Positions 46,868 through 58,693 of a DNA stretch of 64,000 bases are shown here, in pieces. Each line of letters starts with the position of its first letter. Position 1 is the stretch's first letter. The DNA lies in assembly GCF_001894785.1 (NCBI RefSeq), contig NZ_BCWW01000006.1:1-64000 (forward strand). The letters run 5' to 3'. The position numbers and the translations under genes are program-made. The notes under the pieces are model-generated. The model was not told the origin of the DNA. It saw only the letters and a list, made by a program, of their open reading frames with translations, and did not search any database. The DNA comes from Rhodococcoides fascians NBRC 12155 = LMG 3623 (lineage in GTDB: Bacteria > Actinomycetota > Actinomycetes > Mycobacteriales > Mycobacteriaceae).

Positions 46868-47554
46868 TCACACCGAGGACACACCCCGGCGCAACCGAAT
46901 CGCCTGAACCACGTAGTCCAGGCCGGTGTACACGGTCAGCAGAACCGCCAGAGCCATCAGCGCCAGCGCCACTGGATCGACTGCGCTGGGCAGCGGACAC
47001 AGATACACGCCGATCGCGAATGTCTGGACCAGTGTCTTGACCTTGCCGCCACGACCGGCCGGAATGACTCCGTGACGAATGACGGCGAAACGGACCGCGG
47101 TGATGCCTATTTCGCGTACCCCGATGATCGCCGTCACCCACCAGGACAGATCGCCCAACATCGACAGCCCGACAAGGGCAGCGCCGATCAGCGCCTTGTC
47201 GGCGATGGGGTCGGCCATCTTCCCGAAATCGGTGACGAGTCCGTACTTGCGGGCGAGTTGGCCGTCGATCCGGTCGGTGATGGCCGCTGCGGCGAAGATC
47301 GCCGTCGCCGCCAACCGCCACGAGGTGTCGTGACCGTCTCCGACGAACAGTGCCGCAAGAAAGACCGGAACCAGAGCGATGCGCAGCACGGTCAGCACGT
47401 TGGCGATGTTGAGCAGCGGGACGGCGTCCGATCCGCCCGGAGCAGCGTTGCCGTGCGGCAGCCCCGCACTGCGCGAGGCACCGCCGGATGGAACACCGTG
47501 GCCCGGCGCTGTCGGGCCGGTCACGAAGCCGCTTCTCGGCCGCGGACCGGACAT
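46868..47554 (-). CDS. pgsA: CDP-diacylglycerol-glycerol-3-phosphate 3-phosphatidyltransferase
   Basis: 228-residue membrane enzyme of phospholipid synthesis. The CDP-alcohol phosphotransferase motif runs from Asp94 (DRIDGQLAR) to the second Asp pair Asp115/Asp119 (GKMADPIADK), flanked by about five hydrophobic segments. It corresponds to the Rv2746c (pgsA3) position. The start ATG 47554 gives a ~44-residue polar extension; no good ribosome site is visible, so the true start may be further in. Confidence 0.88.
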   Translation of the reverse strand: MSGPRPRSGFVTGPTAPGHGVPSGGASRSAGLPHGNAAPGGSDAVPLLNIANVLTVLRIALVPVFLAALFVGDGHDTSWRLAATAIFAAAAITDRIDGQLARKYGLVTDFGKMADPIADKALIGAALVGLSMLGDLSWWVTAIIGVREIGITAVRFAVIRHGVIPAGRGGKVKTLVQTFAIGVYLCPLPSAVDPVALALMALAVLLTVYTGLDYVVQAIRLRRGVSSV

Positions 47555-47664
47555 TCGATGGTGTGTCGGCGTTCGGGCAGCACCGACCCGTCGAGACGGG
47601 GACACTGCTCGCTGAACGACACACGGAAAGTTTATCGGTTGCATCGGTGACTACTGTTCACCAC

Positions 47665-48252
47665 ATGACTTCTGGGCCGAATCGGGCGAGTCGCGACACT
47701 GCCGATCCCGAATCCGACGAGTATTCCGACACCGTGGACGGCACGTCCATCGGCGACGCCACCCTGGTCGTGCGTCGAGCCCGAACCTCCGACATTCCCG
47801 AGATCAAGCGGCTGATCGACATCTACGCGGGCCGAATCCTGCTCGAGAAGAACCTGGTGACGCTGTACGAGGCAGTGCAGGAGTTCTGGATTGCCGAGCG
47901 CGCAGGCGAAGTCATCGGATGCGGAGCTCTGCACGTGCTCTGGGCGGACCTGGGTGAGGTACGCACGGTGGCAGTCGACCCCGCAGCCAAGGGGCACGGA
48001 GCCGGCCACCTGATCGTCGCCAAACTCATCGAGGTGGCACGCGAGCTCGCGCTGCAGAAGGTGTTCGTGCTGACCTTCGAAGTGGATTTCTTCGCCCGGC
48101 ACGGCTTCTCCGAAATCGAGGGAACGCCCGTCACTGCCGAGGTGTACGCGGAGATGTGCCGGTCCTACGACACCGGCGTCGCAGAGTTTCTCGACCTGAG
48201 CTACGTCAAGCCGAACACATTGGGCAACACGCGCATGCTGCTCTCGCTCTGA
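47665..48252 (+). CDS. argA: amino-acid N-acetyltransferase (ArgA-type)
   Basis: 195-residue GNAT acetyltransferase corresponding to Rv2747, a short single-domain N-acetylglutamate synthase (arginine pathway). Acetyl-CoA motif A is VRTVAVDPAAKGHGAGHLIV; before it come TSDIPEIKRLIDIYAGRILL and YEAVQEFWIAE. The first ~35 residues are acidic and probably disordered. ATG 47665 lies 7 nt after TACTGT (47652-47657), so it is probably leaderless; GTG 47647 is an alternative. Confidence 0.85.
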   Translation: MTSGPNRASRDTADPESDEYSDTVDGTSIGDATLVVRRARTSDIPEIKRLIDIYAGRILLEKNLVTLYEAVQEFWIAERAGEVIGCGALHVLWADLGEVRTVAVDPAAKGHGAGHLIVAKLIEVARELALQKVFVLTFEVDFFARHGFSEIEGTPVTAEVYAEMCRSYDTGVAEFLDLSYVKPNTLGNTRMLLSL

Positions 48253-48293
48253 CAGAATTCTCCGGACACCCCTCGAATCCGGAAGTGAGCTCC

Positions 48294-48578
48294 ATGCCCC
48301 TGATCGCCGTCACCTACACGTACTCCCCCACGACCACCGAGGGCCGCGACACCCATCGCGCCGCACACCGGGCGTGGCTGGCCGACTTGTTGGAGAAGAA
48401 GACGCTCGTCTCCAGTGGCCCGTTCGCCGACGACAGCGGCGCTCTGCTGCTCGTGGACGGCCCGGACGCCGCATCCGTGGAATCACTGTTCGCCCAGGAT
48501 CCTTTCGCGGTCGAGAACCTCATCGAGTCGGCAGACTTCCACGAATGGACACCGGTGATGGGCGCGTTCACGGCCTGA
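48294..48578 (+). CDS. YciI-family protein
   Basis: 94-residue ferredoxin-like-fold protein of the YciI/YCII family: HRAWLADLLEKKTLVSSGPF includes the conserved His-Arg and the Ser-Gly-Pro-Phe turn, and DPFAVENLIESADFHEW follows. In some relatives a His-Asp pair has a dehalogenase- or hydrolase-like role, but the function of stand-alone YciI proteins is generally unknown. It starts 41 nt downstream of the acetyltransferase gene in the same direction. Confidence 0.8.
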   Translation: MPLIAVTYTYSPTTTEGRDTHRAAHRAWLADLLEKKTLVSSGPFADDSGALLLVDGPDAASVESLFAQDPFAVENLIESADFHEWTPVMGAFTA

Positions 48579-48597
48579 GTCTGCTCGCCCACCCGTT

Positions 48598-48652
48598 CTG
48601 CGTGAATGGACCATTGCACCGCCCAGACGGCTGCAATGGTCCATTCACGCAG
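48598..48652. terminator. 21-bp perfect inverted repeat between yciI and ftsK
   Basis: Arms 48598-48618 (beginning CTGCGTGAAT) and 48632-48652 are perfect reverse complements. The 13-nt loop can itself add a CCG/CGG pairing. It lies between convergent genes, so a bidirectional terminator is the simplest reading; it could also be one copy of a dispersed palindromic repeat. There is no T-run. Confidence 0.75.
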
Positions 48653-48664
48653 GTGTAGGGCCCG

Positions 48665-51355
48665 TCAGAACTCCTCGGACGCCGGCTGCTCGTCCGGGTC
48701 CCCGCCCTTGATGGACCACAGCAATCCGTCGAGTTCGTCGGGCTTGACGAGTACTTCGCGGGCTTTCGAGCCCTCGCTCGGACCCACGACGCCGCGGTTC
48801 TCCATGAGGTCCATCAGTCGTCCTGCCTTGGCGAATCCGACCCGTAGCTTGCGCTGCAGCATCGACGTGGAACCGAACTGGCTGGTGACGACGAGTTCGA
48901 CGGCTTGCAGCAGCACGTCGAGGTCGTCACCGATGTCGGGGTCGACGTCCTTCTTGTCCGAGACCTTCGCGGCGGTGACGGTGTCGTTGTACTCGGGCTC
49001 GGCCTGATTCTTGGCGAAGTCGACGACGGCCGAGATTTCCTCGTCCGTGATGAACGCACCCTGCAGACGCGTCGGCTTGCCCGCACCCATCGGCAGGAAC
49101 AGCGCGTCGCCCATGCCGATCAATTTTTCGGCTCCGGGCTGATCGAGGATGACTCGCGAGTCGGTCAACGACGACGTGGCGAATGCCAGACGTGAGGGCA
49201 CGTTCGTCTTGATCAGACCGGTGACGACGTCGACGGACGGACGCTGCGTGGCGAGCACCAGGTGGATACCTGCGGCGCGCGCCTTCTGGGTGATGCGCAC
49301 GATCGCTTCCTCGACGTCGCGAGGAGCGGTCATCATCAGGTCGGCAAGCTCGTCGACGATGGCCAGGATGTAGGGGTACGGCCGGTAGACGCGTTCGCTG
49401 CCCAACGGTGCGGTGATCTCGCCGGACCGCACCTTCTTGTTGAAGTCGTCGATGTGCCGGACCTTGTTGATCTGCATGTCCTGGTAGCGCTGCTCCATCT
49501 CCTCGACCAGCCAGGCCAGGGCCGCGGCAGCCTTCTTCGGCTGCGTGATGATCGGCGTGATGAGGTGCGGGATGCCCTCGTACGGCGTCAACTCGACCAT
49601 CTTCGGGTCGATCAGAATCATCCGGACCTCGTCGGGTGTCGCCCGTGCCAGCAGCGACACGAGCATCGAGTTCACGAAGCTCGATTTACCCGAACCGGTG
49701 GATCCCGCCACCAGCAGGTGCGGCATCTTCGCCAGGTTGGCACTGACGAAATCGCCTTCGATGTCCTTGCCGAGGCCGATCACCAGAGGGTGGTGATCCT
49801 TGCGGGTCGACGGGGCGGTCAGCACATCGGCCAGGCGGACCATCTCGCGATCCGAGTTCGGCACCTCGATACCGACGGCGGACTTGCCGGGGATCGGGGC
49901 GAGCAATCGCACGTTGTCGGTCGCGACCGCGTAGGCGATGTTGCGAGCCAGCGCAGTGATCTTCTCGACCTTGACGCCCGGTCCGAGCTCCACCTCGTAG
50001 CGGGTGACCGTCGGTCCGCGGGTGAATCCGGTGACCGCAGCGTCGATCTTGAACTGCTCGAGTACCTCGGAGATGGCCTCGATCATCGCGTCGTTCGCCT
50101 GGCTGCGCGTCTTGGGCGGATCGCCGTCGATGAGCAGCGACAACGACGGCAGCGTGTAGTCGCCGTCGACGACGCGATCGACGACGATCTTGTCGTCGTC
50201 GGCAGCCGGCTTGGGTTCGGCGGCCTTGACGATCGGCTTGGGCTTCGGCCGCGGGGGCGCGGCAGGCTCGGGCACCGGGACCGGTGCGGCCGCGGCAGGC
50301 GTCATGACCTCGGTGGGGGCCTCCGGTGCCGGTGCAGGGGTCTTGCGAGCGCGTGATGGCTTGACGACCGGGATGTACTCCTCGGTCGGGTAGTTGTCGT
50401 ACGGGTCGGTGGTGCCGTGCACCGGGTATCCGTCGGCGTCGAAGTTCGAGTCGTAGTCGCCGTAGCCCTCGTCGCCGAATTCCGAACCGAAATCGGCCGG
50501 GTCGTACTCGTCGTATTCGTCGCCTCGACTATCGGTACCGAACAGTGCCCGCATCCGGTCCGGTACGTCTCGTACCGTGGTGCCGGTGAGCAGCAGCACG
50601 CCGAACAGGCCGGCGAGCAGCAGCAACGGTACGGCGAGCCACACCGTCAGGCCGTCGGCGATGGGTCCGCCCGCAACGTAGCCGACGAAGCCCGCTCCCT
50701 CGGACCGACCGGTGGCGTCGGTCGGTGACCCCGCCGCCATGTGCCACAGCCCGAGAACGGGCAAGCCCAGCAGTATCGAGCCCAGAACCAGGCGTGGTCT
50801 GACCTCGGGGCGAGGCTCCGAACGCATCAGCACGACGGCGATCGCGACCCCCAGCACGGGTGCGACATAGCCGGCGTCGCCGATGACGGCACGGATCCCT
50901 ACCTCGATCCACTCACCGACCGGGCCGCCGGCACTGAACCACACGCTTGCGGCGACGACGACGCTGACGGCGATGAGCCCAAGGGCGATTCCGTCACGTC
51001 GGTGACCGTGCTCGATGTCCGCGGCCTTGCTGACGGTGCGTGTGGTGGCACCGACACCTCGTGCCGCCATCGACCACGTAGACGCGATTCCGCGACCGAT
51101 CGCGTCGAGCGCACCGCGGGACTTCTTCTTCATGGGGGGCCGCCGCGACGCAGCACCTCTCGCGGGTGCCTTACCGCGAGACGATGCGCTTACCCGCGTG
51201 GTCGCCGGGTTGCGCGGTGCGGTGGGCTTCTTCGGTGTCGTGACGGTTCGAGCCGTGCGGCCGGTACCGGACTTACGAGAGGTACCGGACGCGCGCGAGG
51301 AGCCGGATCCGCTGGATCCGGCCCTGGCGGTGGAGGTGCTGGTCTTTCCTGCCAT
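48665..51355 (-). CDS. ftsK: DNA translocase FtsK
   Basis: 896-residue septal DNA translocase that pumps chromosome ends during division. The basic, Ser/Thr/Arg-rich N-terminus is at 1-115, four membrane helices lie at about 122-141, 163-177, 189-206 and 235-257, and an acidic then Pro-rich linker runs to ~385. The motor has Walker [10 protein letters not shown] at 551-559 and Walker B IVDEL, and a winged-helix gamma domain lies at the C-terminus (about 825-880). ATG 51355 is 6 nt after TAGCCT (51367-51362), so it is probably leaderless. Confidence 0.97.
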   Translation of the reverse strand: MAGKTSTSTARAGSSGSGSSRASGTSRKSGTGRTARTVTTPKKPTAPRNPATTRVSASSRGKAPARGAASRRPPMKKKSRGALDAIGRGIASTWSMAARGVGATTRTVSKAADIEHGHRRDGIALGLIAVSVVVAASVWFSAGGPVGEWIEVGIRAVIGDAGYVAPVLGVAIAVVLMRSEPRPEVRPRLVLGSILLGLPVLGLWHMAAGSPTDATGRSEGAGFVGYVAGGPIADGLTVWLAVPLLLLAGLFGVLLLTGTTVRDVPDRMRALFGTDSRGDEYDEYDPADFGSEFGDEGYGDYDSNFDADGYPVHGTTDPYDNYPTEEYIPVVKPSRARKTPAPAPEAPTEVMTPAAAAPVPVPEPAAPPRPKPKPIVKAAEPKPAADDDKIVVDRVVDGDYTLPSLSLLIDGDPPKTRSQANDAMIEAISEVLEQFKIDAAVTGFTRGPTVTRYEVELGPGVKVEKITALARNIAYAVATDNVRLLAPIPGKSAVGIEVPNSDREMVRLADVLTAPSTRKDHHPLVIGLGKDIEGDFVSANLAKMPHLLVAGSTGSGKSSFVNSMLVSLLARATPDEVRMILIDPKMVELTPYEGIPHLITPIITQPKKAAAALAWLVEEMEQRYQDMQINKVRHIDDFNKKVRSGEITAPLGSERVYRPYPYILAIVDELADLMMTAPRDVEEAIVRITQKARAAGIHLVLATQRPSVDVVTGLIKTNVPSRLAFATSSLTDSRVILDQPGAEKLIGMGDALFLPMGAGKPTRLQGAFITDEEISAVVDFAKNQAEPEYNDTVTAAKVSDKKDVDPDIGDDLDVLLQAVELVVTSQFGSTSMLQRKLRVGFAKAGRLMDLMENRGVVGPSEGSKAREVLVKPDELDGLLWSIKGGDPDEQPASEEF

Positions 51356-51423
51356 GACCCCAGGCTAGTCGCAACAGCCCCGTCGAAACCATCCGCAACA
51401 CCAGTAACAACGACGGATGTGCG

Positions 51424-52047
51424 TCAGAAACTCAGGTCGAGCGCCTTCACGGCGGCGACATCGTCCGCCGAGCCTTCGTACACGACCTCTACCTGGTCCC
51501 GACCGAACGCATAGAGAAGGAGTTCGGAGGGTTCCCCCACCACCGTCACACCCGGGCCCGAGCCACCCTTGAAGGTGGCCTGTCGGCCGTCCGGGGTGCG
51601 GACATGCACCGGAACCGGTGCCGAGCGGTGCCCTGCTCGTCCGATCAACCGCACCTGGGGCCACAGTCGGGACTCGACCGCGCTGGGCAGAACCCGTCGG
51701 GTCCAGTTCCCTTCCGCGCGGCGCAGATCCTCGTGATGCACGAACATCTCACCGAGGTTGATCAGCGGATCCAGCAGGGCGAACGGCGACCACATCGGCG
51801 GCCCGGTCCGAACGTCCTCGACCACCGACGCGAACGGTCGATTCGCAACGGAACGCTGGACCCGCTCCGTGTATCCGGACAACGGACCGAGAAAGATACC
51901 CGGCGACGCATCGAGCCGCCGTTCGCGAACGACGAGGTGCGCGGCCAGATCGGCAGCAGTCCACTTACCGCACAGTGTCGGCGCATCGGGACCGACGTCG
52001 AGAAGGGTTCTGACAAGCTGGGAACGTTCATCCTGGGCAAGGCTCAC
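51424..52047 (-). CDS. DinB-like (maleylpyruvate isomerase N-terminal-type) protein
   Basis: 207 residues of the actinobacterial TIGR03085-type group: four-helix metal-binding bundle with LCGKWTAADLAAHLVVRERR (His as a probable ligand) and LGEMFVHHEDLRRA (His pair), then a C-terminal SCP2-like part. It possibly depends on mycothiol; the substrate is unknown. GTG 52047 lies 7 nt after TAGCCT (52060-52055), a leaderless start. It is divergent from the TauE exporter. Confidence 0.72.
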   Translation of the reverse strand: MSLAQDERSQLVRTLLDVGPDAPTLCGKWTAADLAAHLVVRERRLDASPGIFLGPLSGYTERVQRSVANRPFASVVEDVRTGPPMWSPFALLDPLINLGEMFVHHEDLRRAEGNWTRRVLPSAVESRLWPQVRLIGRAGHRSAPVPVHVRTPDGRQATFKGGSGPGVTVVGEPSELLLYAFGRDQVEVVYEGSADDVAAVKALDLSF

Positions 52048-52126
52048 GTACTTCAGGCTACGGCTACACCGAAGGAGCGGCATCCTGCCGGGAGACCGAC
52101 TCCTTCGTCTGGGTAACCTCCCAACA
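52048..52126. promoter_or_regulatory. divergent leaderless promoters of the DinB-like gene and the exporter
   Basis: TAGCCT (minus, 52060-52055) lies 7 nt before GTG 52047. TAACCT (plus, 52114-52119) lies 7 nt before GTG 52127. Both starts lack Shine-Dalgarno sequences. No separate operator was seen. Confidence 0.5.
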
Positions 52127-52906
52127 GTGCCGGTATCGGAAATTCTCGTCATCCTGCTCGCCGGCCTCGGGGCCGGTGCAATCAACGCCGTCGTCGGTTC
52201 GGGCACGTTGATCACGTTCCCCACTCTGGTCGCGTTCGGCTATCCCCCGGTGGTCGCCACGATGTCCAACGCCATCGGACTGGTGGCGGGAAGCGTATCG
52301 GGTACCTGGGGGTATCGCCGGGAACTTCGCGGGCAATGGCACCGACTGCGTTGGCAGCTTCCCGCCTCTTTCTTCGGCGCACTCGGTGGCGCGTGGCTGC
52401 TGTTGCATCTGCCCGAAAAAGTATTCGCCTCTGTCGTTCCGGTGTTGCTCATCGGTGCATTGATTCTCGTTGTCGCACAACCGAAGATCCAGGCCTGGGC
52501 CAAACGTCGGTCTGAGGCGGCCGGCAAGGCGGCCGGCCACATCGGCCGCGGCCGCATGGCGCTGGTCACCGTCGGCACTCTGCTGGTCGGCATCTACGGG
52601 GGCTATTTCACTGCAGCACAAGGAATCCTGCTCATCGGAGTGATGGGCGCACTGCTCCCCGAATCCATGCAGCGCATGAACGCTGCCAAGAACTTGCTCT
52701 CGCTGGTGGTGAATGTCGTTGCAGCAGTTGCTTTCACGATTTTTCGATTCGACGACATCAGCTGGCAGGCCGCCGGTCTGATCGCGGTCGGCTCCCTCAT
52801 CGGCGGAGCTGTGGGAGCACGCTACGGCCGCCGGCTGTCGCCGGCGGCCCTGCGCGGTGCCATCGTCGTCCTCGGCCTCATCGGCCTGTGGCGACTGCTC
52901 GTCTGA
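52127..52906 (+). CDS. TauE/SafE sulfite-type exporter family membrane protein
   Basis: 259-residue integral membrane protein of the TauE/SafE (TSUP) family, exporters of sulfite or organosulfonates. Eight or so hydrophobic helices and the glycine-rich motifs GAGAINAVVGSGTLITFPTL (first repeat) and GIYGGYFTAAQGIL (second repeat) are the internal duplication typical of the family. The start is GTG 52127 after TAACCT. It ends 3 nt before the convergent rnj stop. The substrate is not determinable. Confidence 0.85.
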   Translation: MPVSEILVILLAGLGAGAINAVVGSGTLITFPTLVAFGYPPVVATMSNAIGLVAGSVSGTWGYRRELRGQWHRLRWQLPASFFGALGGAWLLLHLPEKVFASVVPVLLIGALILVVAQPKIQAWAKRRSEAAGKAAGHIGRGRMALVTVGTLLVGIYGGYFTAAQGILLIGVMGALLPESMQRMNAAKNLLSLVVNVVAAVAFTIFRFDDISWQAAGLIAVGSLIGGAVGARYGRRLSPAALRGAIVVLGLIGLWRLLV

Positions 52907-52909
52907 ACT

Positions 52910-55686
<2,777 letters not shown>

Positions 55687-55776
55687 TTACCCGGTGCTTT
55701 ACCCACTCCTACGCAGCGGGACTCCCCGCTGACACCGGTGGTCCGCGCCGGTCCGTTCGAGCCTCGAACGCGATTC

Positions 55777-56556
55777 CTAGACCTCGGTGACGAAGGGGCT
55801 GCGTGCGACTTCCGTTCCGTCCGGCTGGGTCGTGATCTCGAAGTCGCCGAACACGTCGGGTGCCACGTCCACGAGCTTACGCAGACATTCGACGGCGACG
55901 CGGCGGATTTCGACGTCCGCGTGCTCCGAGGCCCGCATCGACACGAAATGCCGCCAAGCGCGATAGTTCCCACTCACCACCACGCGGGTCTCGGTCGCGT
56001 TCGGCAGAACCGATCTCGCGGCCTGCCGCGCCTGCTTGCCCCGCAAGGCAGCATTGGTGACCGACTCCAGTTTGCCGTCGAGGGCAGCGAGCAACTCGCT
56101 GTACGCGGCCCGACTCGCCTCTGTCGCCGATGCGAACAGGGCCTCGAGCTCGGGATCGCCCTCCACGGCCGGCGGAAGCACCACGTTGGCATCGTGTTCG
56201 GGCACGAAGCGCTGCGACAGCTGCGAGTACGAGAAATGTCGATGCCGAATCAACTCGTGTGTGCACGACCGAGAGATACCGGTGATGTAGAAGCTCACGC
56301 TCGCGTGCTCGAGCACCGACAGGTGTCCGACGTCGAGCAGATGACGCAGATACGACGCATTGGTCGCAGTGCGAGGGTTCGGTTTCGACCAACTCTGGTA
56401 ACACGCTCTGCCTGCGAATTCCACCAACGCCTGCCCACCGTCCGCGTCGGTCTCCCACGGGATGTCGGCGGGTGGGACGAACTCGGTTCGGGCCACCAAC
56501 TGCACGTTCAGCGCGACTGTTCGAGGCGCAGCTCGACCTCTGATTTCTGACGACAC
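55777..56556 (-). CDS. thyX: flavin-dependent thymidylate synthase
   Basis: 259-residue FAD- and NADPH-dependent thymidylate synthase. The ThyX motif [11 protein letters not shown] is at 104-114 (RHRX7S), with QARSVLP-type substrate contacts and the C-terminal [10 protein letters not shown] block. The start is GTG 56556, 6 nt after TAGGGT (56568-56563), probably leaderless. It is upstream of dapA in the same direction. Confidence 0.96.
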   Translation of the reverse strand: MSSEIRGRAAPRTVALNVQLVARTEFVPPADIPWETDADGGQALVEFAGRACYQSWSKPNPRTATNASYLRHLLDVGHLSVLEHASVSFYITGISRSCTHELIRHRHFSYSQLSQRFVPEHDANVVLPPAVEGDPELEALFASATEASRAAYSELLAALDGKLESVTNAALRGKQARQAARSVLPNATETRVVVSGNYRAWRHFVSMRASEHADVEIRRVAVECLRKLVDVAPDVFGDFEITTQPDGTEVARSPFVTEV

Positions 56557-56619
56557 CGCCCAACCCTAAACGGCGACGACCGCACCCTGCCGCGCACGAC
56601 GCCACCGCTGATGCCTTCG

Positions 56620-56683
56620 TGACGTCGAGCTGACATCACCCGACGCCTTGACTGACGCCTTCTGTGACGTCACACTGGCGTCA
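56620..56683 (+). promoter_or_regulatory. promoter with a phased heptamer operator array for the RHH-like gene
   Basis: TGACGTC-like heptamers start at 56620, 56631, 56641 (CGACGCC), 56653 and 56665, spaced 10-12 bp. They end in a nested palindrome: TGACGCC (56653-56659), TGTGACGTCACA (56663-56674) and the inverted GGCGTCA (56677-56683). A -35 TTGACT (56648-56653) and a weak -10 CACACT (56671-56676, 17-nt spacer, 6 nt before the ATG at 56683) overlap it. This is typical of ribbon-helix-helix autoregulation. Confidence 0.6.
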
Positions 56684-57159
56684 TGGAACTGAGCCAGTAC
56701 ACCGACACGCTGCGCACCGATTTGATGGCCGCGGCGGCGTTGGGCGATGAACACACCCGGCAGACAGCCGAGGCCCTCGGCAAGACCGCGGAAGCGTCGG
56801 CGCGGTTGATGCTGCTGACCGCCCTGTCGGACTTCGCGGCCGAGGTGTCGAACGAACTGGGCGATCGAACCGTGGTCGTCCGCCTGGACGGTGGACAGGC
56901 ACACGCAGACGTTCGACGGAACGATTCGACATCGGACCACGACGGCGAGCCCAAAGAGCCTGTTGCCGAGGAGTATCCGACCATGGACGACGTCTCGGGC
57001 GAGGTACGACGCGTCACGCTCCGACTCGTCGAGCAGATCAAGGAACGAGCCGAGGACGCAGCGAACAACAGCGGGGTGTCCCTGAACTCGTGGCTCTCCC
57101 AAGCAGTTCAGGGCGCGCTACGAGATCAGATGCGCAAGGACCGCGGTTGGAACAACTGA
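56683..57159 (+). CDS. ribbon-helix-helix (HicB-like) DNA-binding protein, orphan antitoxin-type
   Basis: 158 residues: a helical N-terminal domain (1-75), an acidic linker (about 80-105) and a C-terminal ribbon-helix-helix-like segment, VRRVTLRLVEQIKERAED followed by SGVSLNSWLSQAV, close to HicB/Arc-type DNA binding. No toxin partner is adjacent (the next gene, zwf, converges), so it is an orphan. The heptamer array over its own start suggests autorepression. HicB assignment is by motif only; it could be another RHH regulator. Confidence 0.6.
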   Translation: MELSQYTDTLRTDLMAAAALGDEHTRQTAEALGKTAEASARLMLLTALSDFAAEVSNELGDRTVVVRLDGGQAHADVRRNDSTSDHDGEPKEPVAEEYPTMDDVSGEVRRVTLRLVEQIKERAEDAANNSGVSLNSWLSQAVQGALRDQMRKDRGWNN

Positions 57160-57189
57160 GGGCTCTCTCCCCTGTTTCTTCACGCGCCT

Positions 57190-58645
57190 CTACTTCTTCT
57201 CTCTCCACTGTCGCTCGAACGGCAGCCGCCAGGCATGCGGCGCGATGAGTTGATGAATTGCGTTGGGGCCCCACGACCCCGGTGAGTACAGGCGCACCGG
57301 CGGTGGATCGGCCAGCAACGGCTCCGATACCTGCCACAGTCGTTCGATACCCTCCGCCGTCGTGAACAGCGTGTGGTCGCCGTACATGGCGTCGAGAATC
57401 AACCGCTCGTAGGCCTCGAGCACGTCGCCGGCGCGTTCGGTTTCGTGAGTGGCGAACTGCATGCTCAGTTTGTCCAGCCGCATCCCGGGCCCGGGCCGCT
57501 TGCCGTAGAACGACAGCGACACCTTCGATGCGTCCGCCAGGTCGAAGGTGAGGTGGTCGGGACCTTGCGCTCCGACGCCCGAACCGGCAGGGAACATGCT
57601 CCTCGGTGGCTCTCGGAACGCTATCGAAATGATGCGTTGGCCTTCGGCGAGACGTTTCCCGCTACGGAGGTAGAACGGCACACCTGCCCAGCGCCAGTTG
57701 TCTATTTCGCATTTCAGTGCGACGAACGTGTCGGTGTCGGAATCGGGGGCGACACCTTCCTCCGAGCGGTAGCCCGTATATTGTCCGCGCACAACATTTT
57801 TCGGGTCCAGCGGGACCATCGATCGAAACACCTTGTTCTTCTCTTCACCGATCGCACGCGGTTCGAGTGCCGTCGGCGGTTCCATCGCCATGAACGCGAG
57901 CACCTGGAACAGGTGAGTGACGACCATGTCCTTGTACGCACCGGTGGACTCGTAGAACCCGGCCCGACCGTCGAGGGCGAGCTCCTCCGGGATGTCGATC
58001 TGAACGTGATCGATGAAGTTGCGGTTCCAGATCGGCTCGAACAGCCCGTTGGCGAAACGGAACGCCAGGATGTTCTGCGCCGGTTCCTTGCCGAGGAAGT
58101 GATCGATTCGATAGATCTGTTCTTCGTCGAAGGTCTCGTGCAGGCGAGCGTTCAGGTCGATTGCGCTCTGCAGATCGGTTCCGAACGGCTTCTCCATGAT
58201 GATGCGCGATCGCTTGACCAGGTCTGCGGAGGCGAGCGTATCCACTACGGCCAGTGCAGCTCTCGGCGGAACCGACAGGTAGTGCAACCGCCTGGCGTTG
58301 CCCTCCGAGTTCGATCTCGGCCTCGGCTACCGCGGCACCCAGCGCCGCCGGCCCGGCTTTCTGCGAGACGTACGTCAGCCGCGACGCGAACTGCCGCCAC
58401 TGTTCGTCGCCGACTTTGCGGCTGGAGTACGCATTGATCGATTCGCGAGCGAGGGCGCGAAATTCGTCGGTGGACATCTCCTCGAGCGAGGTACCCACCA
58501 CGCGGATGTTCGGTGCCAGCTCGGACAGCGCCAAGTGCATCATCCCGGAGAGCAATTTCCGTTTGGCGAGATCTCCCGTCGCCCCGAACAGGACGACGAC
58601 CTGGGGTGGGAGTTCGGTGTCGATGCCTGTCGGAAAAGTGGTCAT
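57190..58645 (-). pseudogene. zwf: glucose-6-phosphate dehydrogenase, frameshifted
   Basis: The N-terminal part ([11 protein letters not shown] at about 21-31) is in one frame. The rest (MEKPFGTD, active-site [14 protein letters not shown]-terminal LRSGKRLAEGQR) is in another. The frames join in GGAGGGCAAC (around 58301-58306 on the minus strand). Removing one G there restores [15 protein letters not shown] and a 484-residue protein, since the span 57190-58645 is one base longer than a multiple of three. The rest is undamaged, so this is either a sequencing error or a very recent mutation. The start is ATG 58645. It would supply NADPH via the oxidative pentose phosphate pathway. Confidence 0.85.
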
Positions 58646-58693
58646 GCTCGAAAATACTGGCACCGATCCGTACCGAGCGCACGCCGGATCATG

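Noticed and set aside
58290..58310. Programmed ribosomal frameshift in zwf
   Set aside because: No slippery heptamer or downstream pseudoknot is evident and zwf is not known to use one; mutation or sequencing error is simpler.
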